A DNA stretch of 64,000 nucleotides from Lepus europaeus (GCF_033115175.1 NC_084843.1:58258474-58322473); one strand, 5' to 3'. Positions 11,798 through 23,620 are shown, counted from the first letter of the stretch. The notes: generated from the sequence alone by a model not told the origin. Numbers and translations are program-made.

Positions 11798-11811
11798 GGG
11801 GGGGGGGGGGG
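11798..11811. repeat. poly-G tract
   Basis: An uninterrupted run of about 14 G in intron 4, a G-quadruplex-prone homopolymer that is often length-variable. Confidence 0.8.
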
Positions 11812-12883
11812 TTGTCCTTTGTGTATCTGGGTATTTAGCAGTGTCACTTGCCTCTACCCACTAAATGCCATCAGGAATAGTATACATATACCTGCTCAGT
11901 AATCCCAACCAAAACAATCTTCATTTATTGCTAAAGCTTTCCCCTGGCTGAGAACCACAAGTTTAGAGCACCAAATAGAAGTTTACCTCTACTGAGTGTA
12001 TCTTGCTGAAAGATGCTGCAGTAGTAATTTTTCCTTGTATTTGACATCCATTCAAAATGAAGACTGTCATTTGGTATAGCTATATTGAGTTCCCTAGATC
12101 GTTATACTCACACGTTATTTTAAGAAGTCAAGTGAAAAGTACTGTTTTCTAAGAAATATATAATTCCTTTTCAAAGCAATTCAAGTGGTCCAGAAATAGA
12201 ATGCAAACATCTTTTCATAGTCTCATTCCCTATATGAATTAACATTGTCTCAGATTTTAATTTTGTTCCATTTTTTTCAGAATTTACTTTTTAACTTAAT
12301 GAGATTATAACTTTTTAAAAATGTTTGTAAATATCATTGTCTTAATTGACTTATTTTATTCTGCTATATAAACATCCCATATTTTATTTAACGTATGACT
12401 TACTGACAGATGTTAAGCTGTTACTTTCTGTTTTTCTCTTTTCTTTTGGTAATTATAATGAGATTCTTACAGCGCATAATCCATAAACAATTGTGGAGGT
12501 ATACAATAGGATAAATTCTTTGCAGTTAAATTACTAGACTCAGTTTGAGTAGGATTCTGAGGCCAAGATTGGAAGATTTATTGCTCTTGAACTTTTAATT
12601 TTACACTTATTAAAGAATTTTTTTTTCACATAGGAGATGAGAGAATATATAAAACTAAGATCTTAAACTAATTTTTTTCTCTGATTCTTTGAGGAAGAAA
12701 GGAACATTAACAAGTCCAATTCCAGGGCCTAAGTCCTTGACTTTAATTTTCAAAGCATACCAAGACCTTGTCGATTCCTGGTTCTGAAGTGAAAGGGGAA
12801 AAAAAAAAAAGCAAGACTAGCTTCTCCTTGCCCCTCTGAAATGCTGTAAAGCTTTGGGTCTAATAATGTTATTCCTTCCACAG

Positions 12884-12974
12884 ATCGAGGTACACAAAAA
12901 GACAAAGGCCCATATTATACACACCTTGGGGCAGGACCCAGTGTTGCTGCTGTCAGGGAAATCATGGAGAATAG
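12884..12974 (+). CDS. TET1: TET1 exon 5: cysteine-rich region
   Basis: A 91-nt exon that completes the split codon G|AT (Asp) and encodes [20 protein letters not shown] and on to REIMEN, nearly identical to human TET1. It lies in the cysteine-rich half of the catalytic domain, which packs against the beta-helix core and helps to bind DNA. It ends AATAG before the donor GTGAGG and leaves two bases of an Arg codon for exon 6. Confidence 0.95.
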
Positions 12975-13505
12975 GTGAGGAAATATGCTTCCCTGTTAAA
13001 ATCATTCTGTATTGTGGACCTGACTCAATGCAAAGACATTATCTCTGGGAACCTGCAGGACGTGCACGGAAAATGTTGAGGAGTATGAGTGTCCAGGCGT
13101 CTCTCCTGAGTCACTCATCCCATGAGTTGTCACTCCGCGAGGCACTCAGCAAGCAAAGCTAATGGTCTTTGATCAATTCAGGAATATTTATTTTTCTCTT
13201 GCTGTATACTGGGAGAAATAGTTCCAATGACCGCCTTCCACACCGAATAGCCCTAATTCCCTTTGCTTGTTTTAGAGCCAGCCCATGATTAGAGCAAGCT
13301 TTAAGGGTAAATAAGCAGAGCTAGCCAACAAATAAAAATATCTGCCACACAAAAGCAAATTTCTAACAAAAGTAATTCATGAGGCGTGTTTGATGTTTGA
13401 ACTTTTGTACACCTATGTCATGCAAATTTAGAGATTAGAAGCTGGCAACTTCAAGAATAGATTGCAATTAATTAGTACATTCCCTCCACTGTGTTTTTTA
13501 CTCAG

Positions 13506-13599
13506 GTATGGACAAAAAGGAAAGGCAGTAAGGATAGAAGAAGTAGTGTACACGGGGAAAGAAGGGAAAAGCTCTCGTGGCTGTCCTGTTGCTAAATGG
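13506..13599 (+). CDS. TET1: TET1 exon 6: cysteine-rich region
   Basis: A 94-nt exon after TTTACTCAG. It finishes the Arg codon and encodes [20 protein letters not shown], then [11 protein letters not shown], ending on a whole Trp codon before the donor GTAAGTG. The Cys-Pro and the flanking Gly-Lys-Glu-Gly motif are conserved TET family features of the zinc-stabilised cysteine-rich region. Confidence 0.95.
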
Positions 13600-13688
13600 G
13601 TAAGTGTTTTGTATTTACGTATTTTCTCAAAATGCATTTATACCATATGTAAAAACTTTTTTTCCTCCAAGGAAAATGTAGATTAGAA

Positions 13689-13766
13689 AAACAGCCACTC
13701 CCACAAGAAGATGCTTTCTGCCTTCACCTGGGTTCTGGATTACACCTTTAGAATGTTTATGTATTT
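13689..13766 (+). repeat. intronic segment duplicated at 14745-14830, copy A
   Basis: Begins AAACAGCCACTCCCACAAG, contains CACCTGGGTTCTGGAT and ends GTTTATGTATTT. The same blocks recur in the same order about 1.06 kb downstream. This copy starts only 90 bp after exon 6 and is set in ordinary intron sequence. Confidence 0.85.
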
Positions 13767-14084
13767 ATGTAAATGATGAAAGGGTCTTCTTCCTCTCTCT
13801 TTGGTCACCATTTTCACCAGACATGTGAATATTTAATGTCTTTGTCACTAGGTAGCTTGTACAAATGTTACTGAATTAATGCCTTTTATCAGTTCATATT
13901 GAAAGAAAAACCAGGTCTACAACTTTTATAAAACCTTTCGTGTCACTATTTTGATATTTTTCAAAAATCCATGATTACTAACAAGTCGGAACTGATTCAG
14001 CTTCTTTAGGAAGTTCGTTGGCCATTATATCATTTCAAAAGGATACTCATGTCTGCAAAGATACACAGACACAGTGATGTACAA

Positions 14085-14365
14085 TTTTTTTTTAAAGACG
14101 TATTCATTTGAAAAACATCCGCTGGGTTCACTCCCCAGACGGCCACAATAGTCAAGGCTGGGCCAGAGCGAAGACTGCAGCCTGGAGCTCCATCTGGTCT
14201 CCCGCGTGCGAGACAAGGTCCAAGCACTTGGGCCTTCTGCTGCTTTCCCCAGGTGCATTAGCAAGGGGCTGGATCTGAGGTAGAGCAGCCAGGACTCAAA
14301 CTGGCACTCATAGGATCCTGGCGTCCAGGCCAGTGGTATAACCAGCTGCACCACAATACTAGCCC
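14085..14365 (-). repeat. CSINE copy
   Basis: TTTTTTTTTAAAGACGTATT tail, body blocks, and an end at CACCACAATACTAGCCC. Confidence 0.85.
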
Positions 14366-14412
14366 TTGTTTACAGTTCTCTCCAACATAGAATCTTTTGA
14401 GATTCCTGCTGT

Positions 14413-14706
14413 TGTTGTTGCTGCAGTGGGTAAAGCCGCTGCCTGTGATGCCAGCATCCCATATGGGTACTGGTTCGACAGCTGGCTGCTTGACTTATGA
14501 TCCAGCTCCCTTCTAAAGCACCTGGGAAAGGAGTGGAGGATGGCCCAAGCACTTAGGACCCTGCACTCGTATAGGAGACCCAGAGGAAGCTCTTGACTCC
14601 TGGTTTGGCCTGGACTAGCCCTGGATGTTGAGGCAAACTGGGCAGTGAACCAGCAAATAGAAGATGTCTCTCTCTGTCTCTAACTCTGCCTTTCAAATAT
14701 ATAAGA
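14413..14706 (+). repeat. CSINE copy
   Basis: GTGGGTAAAGCCGCTGCCTG head, CATCCCATATGGGTACTGG block, CTCTGCCTTTCAAATATATA end. A (TTG)n stretch lies directly upstream (about 14411-14423). Confidence 0.85.
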
Positions 14707-15041
14707 CTAATTTTTTTATTTATTTGAATTACAGAGTTAGACAGAAACAGCCACTCCCACAAGCTTTCTGCCTCCACCTGGGTTCTGGATTTGATTGGTT
14801 ATCTTACACCTTTATAATGTTTATGTATTTTGAGTGCAGTTTCCTGTAAAAGCGTAAATGATCTGTGAGATCTTAGAAGGCCATATCCAGGTGCCAGGAA
14901 CTTCGTGTGGGTCTCCCACACAGATGCTTTCCCTGGCCATAGCAGAGAGCTGGTTTGGAATGGAGCAGTGGTTCTTGACCCGGCACCCATATGGGATGCT
15001 AGCACTGCAGGCAGTGGCTTTACCACAGCACCGGTCCCAGA
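14707..15041 (-). repeat. CSINE copy with foreign middle
   Basis: Starts with a normal reverse tail (TTTTTTTATTTATTTGAATT ACAGAGTTAG), is interrupted by a copy of the intronic segment from 13689-13766, and resumes as CSINE at CCAGGAACTTC through CCATATGGGATGC to ACCACAGCACCGGTCCC. Confidence 0.75.
14745..14830 (+). repeat. intronic segment duplicated from 13689-13766, copy B
   Basis: Same order of blocks as copy A (CAGCCACTCCCACAAG, CACCTGGGTTCTGGAT, TACACCTTTA, GTTTATGTATTT). It differs by loss of about five bases after CACAAG and by an extra TTGATTGGTTATCT-like insert. It sits inside a CSINE, which suggests that the break in the SINE was filled with copied nearby DNA. Confidence 0.85.
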
Positions 15042-16981
15042 AATCCTTAGTTTTCTGAAATACAACAACATGCACAAATCTTCAGTGTGCAAGTCAATGA
15101 ATTTTTCACATGCAGAACTTTTCAATATTGGCACCCGCCAGAAAATGATTTAAAATACTCCAGCATACCAGAAGCCTTGTGGCCCTTGCCATTCCATGAC
15201 TCCTGCCATGGAAACCTTATTTTGACCACAGATTACTCTCGCTTTTTTGCAGATTCATCCAGCTATAGTACCATAGTCTATTCTCTTCCTTCCATCGTCT
15301 CCTTTTACTCAACATTTATGAAACATGAATTTAATGGCTGAAGTCCAAACAGCCATCTGGAGCCGTGAAATGAGTTGACAATGGAAGACATGTATAGTAT
15401 GGTGTGAAAAAATACAACAGCCTGAATTCATGTTGGTAATAGTAGGAGACTTATTTATAAACTAGAAGTGGGAAGAGTTTTCTAATTAAGGTATAATACC
15501 CCTAAAGATATCTATAGAAAAAGAACAAGTTGACTACATTTTTTAAAAAAATCTCAGTGGTAAAACTATTACAAACTGAAAAATATATATCTGTGGGTTT
15601 TTTCACAAATTGCCAATATTTAAAAAAAGCTACTATTGAGTCAGAATAATAATCCAATGGAAAACCTAATTGGAGAGCCTATTTTATTTACTGCTTTAAA
15701 CGTGTTCTGAACCATCTGTATATTTCAAAAGAGAACAAAATAGAACTATAGTTAGATCTCTTTGGCTATGTCTTCACAATGTCCCTTACACATACAGATT
15801 GCCTTATATGACTGGTATTTTGTGTCAATGCAAACATTCACATAAACAGAATTTTTAGGAAAAATTTTAGACTTCAAGTGACGTAAAACTAATATTTAAG
15901 AGGAAAAGGTGGCCCCAGCTACCTTATGTGTTGTTAGAGGATGTTAGGCAAGACTAACCTCACAGTGTGTATGTGGTGGGGGACATATCTCTGGGCCTCA
16001 TTTTCTTCATGTCCATGTGGTTAGATCATAACTCTTGGATTTCCCAGTCCTAGCCCAGGGCCTGAAAACTAATCAGTAAGCACTTTCTATTGCTTATCTC
16101 TTTCTGATATGCTGGTGATGATTGTTTTACACTAAAAATTTACTCTGAAGGCAGAAATCTTAGTTGAGACTTGTTCCTGATGTATATAATAGGAAAGTAT
16201 TAAATAATATGCTTTACTGAGTAAAACATTGAAAAATGCAAACTATTCTCAGGTTAAAGAAATCCATACTTAAGAAGGCCTGAATTCTGAAAGATCCCAC
16301 TTCAGGACTCTTTCCCCTTCTGCCCTCTTGAAATTCTTTTTTGTCAAATAGTTTCCATCTGTGGTTTGTTCACTTCTCTGCTTGGGAACCTGTCGATATG
16401 GAGGGCTCACTGTAATTGTTTAGCATTTTCCATGAAACACATAACAGCAAAATTGCTTTCTTATTTCCTCTTGTGCAATATTTCTTTTCAGATTGAATAG
16501 ACCATCTCAGCATATAGTAATGCATTTCTGGTTCTTTTCACAAATACAAAAATACTGCAGAGATAAGGAATGAAATAAAACACTCCTGCTGAGTAGTTTA
16601 ATGAAAATTTTTACAACTGTTAACAGCAATTCAATATTACAATCTTGATAAAACCAAATATTGGTATTATATGTCTAAGAAAAAAAGTAGGTTTCATTAG
16701 TGATTATATATATTAGAGAAATCAATGTTCATATAGTCAGCACTCAGTAAATTTAATTTGGGGGAAAGAATGGAGCTTAAATAAAACAAATTAGGGAACT
16801 GAATAATTTTGGTGCCTTGAAATAGTATTATGGTGGTTTTTATTAACTATTTTCTAATACATGGGGATCCTAGAATATTAGAACTAAGTCCATAGTCCAT
16901 AGAAGTTCAGGTAGAGTTTAAATATTAGAACTAAGGAATTTAATAAGCATTCAACTGATGGAATACATAGTTTCAAATTTA
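15042..16981. other. TET1: intron 6 stretch, no recognised element
   Basis: About 1.9 kb without CSINE. AT-rich, with no exon signal or assignable repeat. Confidence 0.55.
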
Positions 16982-17268
16982 CTTTTTTTTTTTTTTATGA
17001 CTTATTTATTTGAAAGAGAGAGGAGAGGAAGAGAGAGAGAGAGGTCTTCCATCTGATGTTTCTCTCCGGAATTGGCTACAATGGCTGGAGCTGCACTGAT
17101 CCGATGTCAGGAGCCAGGAGCTTCTGGGTCTTCCCATGCTTTTGCAGGTGCCCAAGGGCTTGGGCCATCATCCACTACTTTCCCAGGCCATAGCAGAGAG
17201 CTGGACCGGAAGGGGAGCAGCTGAATCTTGAACCGGTGCCCATGTGGGATGCCAATGCTAGCCCCCTA
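16982..17268 (-). repeat. CSINE copy
   Basis: T-run, TTATTTATTTGAAAGAGAGA, body, then a degraded head at GCCAATGCTAGCCCC. Confidence 0.88.
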
Positions 17269-17346
17269 AATTTACTTTTAAACTTGCATTCTGTATCTCC
17301 ATATGCTGACATTTGTTAGTGGTAGTAAAATTCTGTTCCATATAGT

Positions 17347-17640
17347 TTTTTTTTTTTTTTTAATTTAATTTAATTGAAAGGCAAAGATACAGAGAGAAAA
17401 AGTAAAGAGAAAAAGATCTTCCATCTGCTGGTTCCTTCCCCAAATGGCCAGCACTGGGCAAGGCTGAAGCCAGGAGCCAGAAGTTTCTTCCAGGTCTCCC
17501 ACATCGGTGGCAGAGGCCCAAATACTTGGGCCATATTCTGTTGTTTTCCCAGGCATCCTAGCAGGGAGCTGGATGAGAAGTGGAGCAGCTTTAACCCCAC
17601 CTGCGCCCATGTGAGATGCCAGAACTTCAGGCCTCACTTT
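17347..17640 (-). repeat. CSINE copy
   Basis: T-run and AATTTAATTTAATTGAAAGG tail, with AGCCAGGAGCCAGAAG and GGCCCAAATACTTGGGCC blocks. The head is lost after GCCAGAACTTCAGGCC. Confidence 0.87.
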
Positions 17641-17794
17641 TTACTACACAGCACATCAGATCACTCCTTGGATGTTACTATTGTGACCTAAAAAGATGGG
17701 AGCTAGTGCACTTGGCTTCTTCTTTGGTGCCTATGTTTGTGTAATGGGAGATGACTTTTTTATGTTTAGGTTATCGAATTAATACAAATGGAAA

Positions 17795-18168
17795 GAAATT
17801 GAAATATTTGGAAGGCAGAATTAGACAGAGGGAGACACAGACCTTCCATCTGCTGATTCACTCCTGCAGTGGCTGCAATGGCAGGCACTGGGCTAGACCA
17901 AAGCCAGGAGCCAGGAGCCTGGAGCTTCTCCTGGGTCTCCCTCGTCGGTGCAGGGACCCGTACATTTCGACCACCTGCTGCTGCTTTCCCAGTGAATTAG
18001 CAGGGAGCTGGATAGGAAGAGGAACAGCCAGGACTTGAACTGGTACTCATGGGATGCTGGTGCTGCAGGAGACCCAGAAGAAACTCCTTGGTCCTGGCTT
18101 TGGATTAGCTCAGTTCTGTCTGTTGCAGTCATTAGTTGACTGAACCAGTGCTTGCTTGCTCGCTCTCT
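17795..18168 (-). repeat. CSINE copy joined to a plus-strand 3' piece
   Basis: A reverse copy (17795-18068) ends at GGGATGCTGGTGCTGCAGG and is joined directly to AGACCCAGAAGAAACTCC, the 3' half of a plus-strand copy (18069-18168). Confidence 0.75.
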
Positions 18169-18493
18169 TTTTTTTTAAAAGATTTTTTATTTGTTTATTA
18201 GACAGGTAGAGTTAGAAACAGAGAGAAAGGTCTTCCTTCTGTTGGTTCACCCCCAAAATAAATGGTCGCTATGGCCGGAGCTATGCCAATCTGAAGCCAG
18301 GAGCCAGGTGCTTCCTCCTAGTCACCTATGCAGGTGCAGGCAACCAAGCATTTGGGCCATCCTCCACTGCCCTCCCAGGCCACAGCAGAGAGCTGGACTG
18401 GAAGAGGAGCAACCAGGACTAGAACCCGGAGTCCGTATGGGATTCTGGCACCGCAGACAGAGGATTAGCCAAGTGAGCCATGGAGCCGGCCCT
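18169..18493 (-). repeat. young-type CSINE, full length
   Basis: TTTTTTTTTAAAAGATTTTT tail, GACAGGTAGAGTTAGAAACA, and an end at GAGCCATGGAGCCGGCC. Confidence 0.9.
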
Positions 18494-18533
18494 CTTTCTA
18501 TCAGTATCTTTGCCACTAAAATAAATAAATAAA

Positions 18534-18820
18534 TCTGGCAATATGATACAGCAATTTAAGCTGCTACATGCATCCAATATGGGCATTGGTACCAATCCTG
18601 CCTGCTTGACTTCCAATCCTTCTCCATGCTAATAATGTGCCCAAGAAAGCAATAGGGCATCGCCAACTACTCAATCCCATGTAGGCAGCAGAAAAACAAT
18701 TACTTGGGCCATCACTGCTGTGTGTGAGGGTTAAAATTTGCATGTAGCTGGAGTTGGGAGTAGAACTGGATATGAAACTCAGTGTCTCAGGTATGGGAAA
18801 TAGACACCTTAAGAGTTTTG
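18534..18820 (+). repeat. strongly diverged CSINE copy
   Basis: Traces of head (AAGCTGCTACATGCATCCAA) and body (ATGTGCCCAAGAAAGCAAT); the most decayed copy in this intron. Confidence 0.5.
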
Positions 18821-19047
18821 TATGAATATATTTGATCTTCTGTTCACATTGGATTATAAAGTCAGATTCTGTTTTTCCTTCCTTTCTTTCAGTGTTATGA
18901 TCATGACAGTATTTTTTATCTTGTAAGTTCTGTGAAGTTCTTTGGAGGAGTAACCCTTTTCAAATTCAATGTAATTTTCATGGTTAGAGTAATTGAAACA
19001 GTTTAGTTATTGGCACAAGGCTAAGTATATAGATTCTCAGTCAATTT

Positions 19048-19575
19048 TTTTTTTTGTTTTAAGATTTATTTATTTGAGAGACAGAGTAACAGAAATGGTG
19101 ATGTTTCCCAATGGGTACAAGGGTCCTATTACTTGGGCCATTTTGTTCCACTTTCCCAGGTACATTAGGTGTTGGATCTGCAGGTGGCAGCTTGAACCAC
19201 TACACATCACTGACCCCAGTCTATTTAGTTATTTATTTAAGCAGAGGCAGAAAGAGAGAGGTCTTCCATTGGCTGCTTCACTCTCCAAATTACCAGAGCT
19301 CGGCAGATCCAAAGTCAGGAGCCAGGAGCTTCTTATGGAACTCCCACGTCATAGCAGGGGCCCATGTCCTTGAACCATCTTCTCCTGCTTTCCTATGCCA
19401 TAGCAGAGAGCTCAATCAGAAGTAGAGGAGCCAGGATAAAAACTGGTCACCCACGTGGGTGGCAGGGGACCAAGGGCTTGGACCATAGCAGAGAGCTGTG
19501 GCTCGAACTGGTACCTATATGAGATGCTGGCATTGCAAGTGGATGCTTTACCTGCTGTGCCACAGCGCCGACCCC
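19048..19575 (-). repeat. two reverse CSINE copies, first internally deleted
   Basis: 19048-19219 keeps a tail and a head (CACTACACATCACTGACCCC) but lacks the middle. 19222-19575 is longer, with a repeated CCATAGCAGAGAGCT block, and ends GTGCCACAGCGCCGACCCC. Confidence 0.8.
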
Positions 19576-19695
19576 CACAATTTACTTTTTATCTAGAATT
19601 TCAATACAATTTCAGGAGAGTAAATGATACTGGGCAATGTATATGTCCAAATACGAAATGTAAAAATAGTTGTGAAAAGATAAAAGAACTAATAG

Positions 19696-19868
19696 AGGCG
19701 TTGGCGCGGTGGTGTAGCAGGTAAAGCCACCACCTGCAGTGCCGGCATCCCATATGGGCACCTTTTCAAGTCCCAGCTGCTCCACTTCCGATCCAGCTCT
19801 CTGCTATCGCCTGTGAAAGCAGTAGAAGATGGCCTAAGGCCTTGGGCCCCTGCACCTTTGTTGGGAGA
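19696..19868 (+). repeat. CSINE 5' half
   Basis: Good head (GGCGTTGGCGCGGTGGTGTA, AGCAGGTAAAGCCACC) broken off after GGGCCCCTGCACC. Confidence 0.85.
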
Positions 19869-20735
19869 AATTATTTACAAATCATATATCAGATAAGAAT
19901 CTTTCACACAGAACAAAAACAAAACCTACCAAGTCAATTGAATACATTGACAATGCTAGCTAAAAATAAACCCGGAGGTGGGGGGAAAAGCCATTGTAAT
20001 CCATAAACTGTACTTTGGAAATTTATATTTATTAAATAAAAGTAAAAAGAAAAAAATCAGGAAAGAATTGCTCAATATCATTTGTGGTCAAGGAATTGAA
20101 AATCAAAATGACTATAAAATACTGCACATTCAGTTACCTAAAGTTAAAACGAAAATATTAAGTGTTGCAAGGGGTGTAGAGTGTTTGGAAAATTGTTGCA
20201 TTGCTGGATGGAACAGTTCTTACAAATTAGCCTGACAAAGTTAAACATAGTTACCATATGGCCAAGCAATTCTCTTAGGTGTAGACTAAAGAGAAGTGAA
20301 AACATATGTACACACAGTATCTTGTATTTGAGTATTCACAGCAATAAAATGAAAAATATCCACATGGCCATCAGCCAATGAATGGGTCAACATAATGTGG
20401 TTCATCCATGCAATGGCATGTTATTTAATATTTAGAAGAATGAAGGACTAATAAATACTACAGAATATATAAACATCATGGTATGTGAATGAAGTAGGCA
20501 AAAAGTCCTATACAGGTAGAAAGTAGACTAGTGGTTAACATGGCCTGTGAAATTGTAGAAATTTTCATGGTCGCCAGTTTGGAGCCTGCTAATGTGGGGA
20601 TTCCTTTAAGGGGATGAGTATTTCCAATAATATGTTTTGGTCATAGTAATGCAACTGTGAATATACTAAAATCAAGTGAATCCAGTGTTTTATGATGTGC
20701 CAATTATATCTCAATAATGCTCTATTTACAAAGGC
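19869..20735 (+). mobile_element. LINE-1 (L1M type) 3' end
   Basis: Carries the L1M 3' signature in order: AAGTTAAACATAGTTACCAT, CCAAGCAATTCTCTTAGG, GAAAACATATGTACACACAG, GGCCATCAGCCAATGAATGG, CAATGGCATGTTATTTAATA, then GTGAATATACTAAAATCA and ATTATATCTCAATAATGC. No usable ORF2 remains, so it is an inactive 5'-truncated remnant. Confidence 0.8.
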
Positions 20736-21342
20736 CTTTCATTGAAAACATCTTTCCTTTCAACATTATTCAGTTTGGGTCATACTTCAGCACAGTGACT
20801 GAAATACTGTAAGAAGTTTCATAAGAAATGCTAAGCATGGCTACCTGAGGGGCAGGCCTGGGGTGAAGGGCCTGGGCTGGAGTCCCTAATCGCAGCTCCT
20901 GGGAATGCACTCCATGAAAGGCAGCAGTGCATGGATCCGGTGGTTCGGTCCTTGTCACTCACGGGGGATATCTGGACTGCAATTTCAGCTGCTGGCTTGG
21001 TCCTGTCTTTGGTGCAGACCGTTGTGGGTATTTGAGTAATGAACCAGAGGAAAGGAGCTCCCTCCATCATCTTTGTGTCTCTAGAATAAATATTTAAAAA
21101 TTACAGCACAGGGGTTGTGGACACCATTTGTGAGCACTTGCATACAGCATTAACCATCCACATCAGCAATTTATAAAGCAGTACTTATGTGATTCATGAG
21201 AAAAAGTTTCTATTTTATGATGTATGGAACATTTTAAATCTGTTTCTGAAATGTGACATTTCATCTTATTAATTAAGTGTAAATTGTAGTATTTGAAATT
21301 TTCATAAAATGCAACCACACTGGGTTTTTGTGGTTTTTAACC
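20736..21342. other. TET1: intron 6 stretch, no recognised element
   Basis: Contains a GC-richer patch at about 20840-21060 with no exon signal; otherwise AT-rich. Confidence 0.5.
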
Positions 21343-21470
21343 ATTCATTCAACAAATATTTGATGTGAGCCTCCTATGTGCTGAGTTCTGTCCCTGGGAG
21401 CCAACTATGCAGCAGTAAAGCAAACACACAGAATGGTTTCTCACATTTCTTAGATCCTAACTCAGCAACT
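21343..21470. repeat. ancient LINE (L2-like) fragment
   Basis: CATTCATTCAACAAATATTT followed by CCTCCTATGTGCTGAGTTCT and a CAGCAGTAAAGCAAAC block follows the widespread mammalian L2 3' consensus. Family and orientation are from memory of the consensus only. Confidence 0.5.
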
Positions 21471-21764
21471 ATGGAAAATTAAGAAGCTTGCCACAAAGTC
21501 CTGAGCCAGAAAGTAACTAAGCAATTTCTGCTTTATGTGTTTTAGATTAAGGTAAACCTTTTATTAACCTAACCTATCCACAGAAGATTCCAGATTTTTT
21601 AATGTCATAAAGTTTTTACATAATAAGCAGACTTGGTTACACAGCATCCAATATTAATAGCACCTCAGGATCATTCCTCTGGTTCCCTTCCAGTTACAAG
21701 CTGCTTCCTAAAAAACCACACCTGCCTTCAGTCCTTCATCCTTTTTACATTGGCACAATATTCT

Positions 21765-22118
21765 TTTTTTTTTTTCTTTGTTTTTTGTTTTTGACAGGCA
21801 GAGTGGACAGTGAGAGAGACAGAGAGAAAGGTCTTCCTTTTGCCGTTGGTTCACCCTCCAATGGCCGCCGCGGTAGGCGCGCTGCGGCCGGCGCACCACA
21901 CTGATCCGATGGCAGGAGCCAGGTGCTTCTCCCAGTCTCCCATGGGGTGCAGGGCCCAAGGACTTGGGCCAACCTCCACTGCACTCCCTGGCCACAGCAG
22001 AGAGCTGGCCTGGAAGAGGGGCAACCGGGACAGGATCGGTGCCCCCGACCGGGACTAGAACCCGGTGTGCCGGCGCCGCAAGGCAGAGGATCAGCCCAGT
22101 GAGCCGCGGCGCCGGCTG
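21765..22118 (-). repeat. young-type CSINE with 15-bp target duplication
   Basis: Intact copy from the T-rich tail to GAGCCGCGGCGCCGGC. GGCACAATATTCTTT flanks it on both sides, so the insertion is recent and the original site is readable. Confidence 0.95.
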
Positions 22119-22240
22119 GCACAATATTCTTTAGTTTCAGTTTCTGTACATTTTTCCAGAATTTTTTTTTTGATACCTTCATTTGAATGTAGAGGTCAAA
22201 GAGACAGACAGAGAAGTTCATGTCCTAGTTCTTTCCTTTT

Positions 22241-22556
22241 TAAAAAAATTTTTTTAAAAATTTATTTATTTGAAAGAGTTACACAGAGAGAGGAGAGGCA
22301 GAGAAGGAGGTGTTCCATCCTAGGTTAATTCCCCAGTTGGCCAGAGCTGAGCCAATCCAAAGCCAGAAGGCAGTAGCTTCTTCCAGGTCTGCCACGCAGG
22401 TGCAGGGGCCCAAGGACTTGGGCCATCTTCTGCTTTCCCAGGCCATAGCAGAGGGCTGGATCAGAAGCAGAGAAGCTGGGACTTGAGCCGGCACCCATAT
22501 GGGATGCCAGCACTTCAGGTGGCTGCTTTACATTATATGCCAGTACACCGACCCCG
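22241..22556 (-). repeat. CSINE copy
   Basis: AAAAATTTATTTATTTGAAA tail, body, and an end at GCCAGTACACCGACCCC. Confidence 0.87.
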
Positions 22557-22930
22557 AGCACACTCCTTTTCCTTTCCCAGCTTCTGGTAATCACCATTCT
22601 GCTTTTTGTTCTTTAAATCTGTTATACTTAATGCAGTTGAGATTAAACAGTATTTATAGTTTTATTACTGGCCCATCCCATTTTGTTTAATGTCATCTGT
22701 ATTCATCCCTGCTCTAGATGTGATAGAGTTTCCTTTCTTTGCAGGGTCAATTACATTCCATTGTACATTTTTGCTCCATTTTTTTGATCTATACATAATT
22801 TGTTGGACCTATGGTTTTGTTTCTTGGTCTTGAGTATTGTTTATAGTGCTGTCATGAGCATAACTTTGCAGGTAACTTAGCAACCTTGTTTTATTTACCC
22901 TGGTTAACTATTAAGAAAAGGTGCTGATAG
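22557..22930 (-). mobile_element. LINE-1 (L1M type) fragment
   Basis: Antisense L1M 3' region: CTTCTGGTAATCACCATTCT, CCATCCCATTTTGTTTAATG, ATTACATTCCATTGTACAT and TTGTTTATAGTGCTGTCATG follow the reverse-complement consensus in order. Confidence 0.65.
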
Positions 22931-23013
22931 ATTGATCGTGATCCTATTAATAATTTTTTGAAAAATTTCCATACTATTTTTTAATATAAAGTTTTTAAAA
23001 ATATTTATTTATT

Positions 23014-23465
23014 ATGGCCAGTGTTTTGGCATAGCAGGTAAAGCTAACACATGTGACACCGCCATCATCCCATTTGGGTGCCAGGTTGAGTCCCTTTTAC
23101 TCCACTTATCCCAGGTGCTACTAGTGCACCTGGGAAAGCAGCAGTAGATGGTCCAAGTGCTTGGGCCCACACCTATGTGGGAGACCTGGAGGAAGCTCCT
23201 GGCTCCCGGTTTCATTGTGGCCATTTGGGTTATTTGAAAGTCAGAGTTAGAGAGAAGGATCAACAGAGAAATATCTATCTGCTCAGGCTCAAATGGCTAC
23301 AATGGTCAGGGCTGATTCAGACTGAAGCCGGGAGCCAGGAGCTTCCTCCGGGTCACTCATGGGTGCAGGGGCCCAAGCAGTTGGGTCATCCTCTGCTACT
23401 TTCCCAGGCACTTTACCATGGAGCTCAATCAGCAGTAGAGCAACTTGGAATCCCCATTGCAGGCC
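23014..23465. repeat. CSINE inverted pair (plus 5' part, minus part)
   Basis: 23014-23230 is a plus copy lacking its tail (GGCATAGCAGGTAAAGC head). 23231-23465 is a minus copy beginning at TTATTTGAAAGTCAGAGTT. They are joined head-in, a fold-back arrangement. Confidence 0.8.
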
Positions 23466-23620
23466 AGCTCTCATTTCCTATTCCAGTTGTATGGTTTTAC
23501 ATCCCCATTAACACATTGCTAAATGGCTATTATTGTGCATATTTTATTACTCTCATGTGTTTGCATGTTCTCTTGGTTTTTTTGAAAGCAGAGCAAGATT
23601 GATATCTTCCATTCCTTTGG

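Larger units (their letters stand above)
9939..12883 (+). other. TET1: TET1 intron 4
   Basis: Runs from donor GTAAGTAC to acceptor CTTCCACAG. It is free of CSINE copies despite their density elsewhere. It holds a MIR element and a 14-base G run near 11798-11811; otherwise nothing recognisable. Confidence 0.85.

Noticed and set aside
19869..20735. Active LINE-1 element
   Set aside because: Only the 3' end remains, with no ORF1 or usable ORF2. The same holds for the other L1 pieces in the window.
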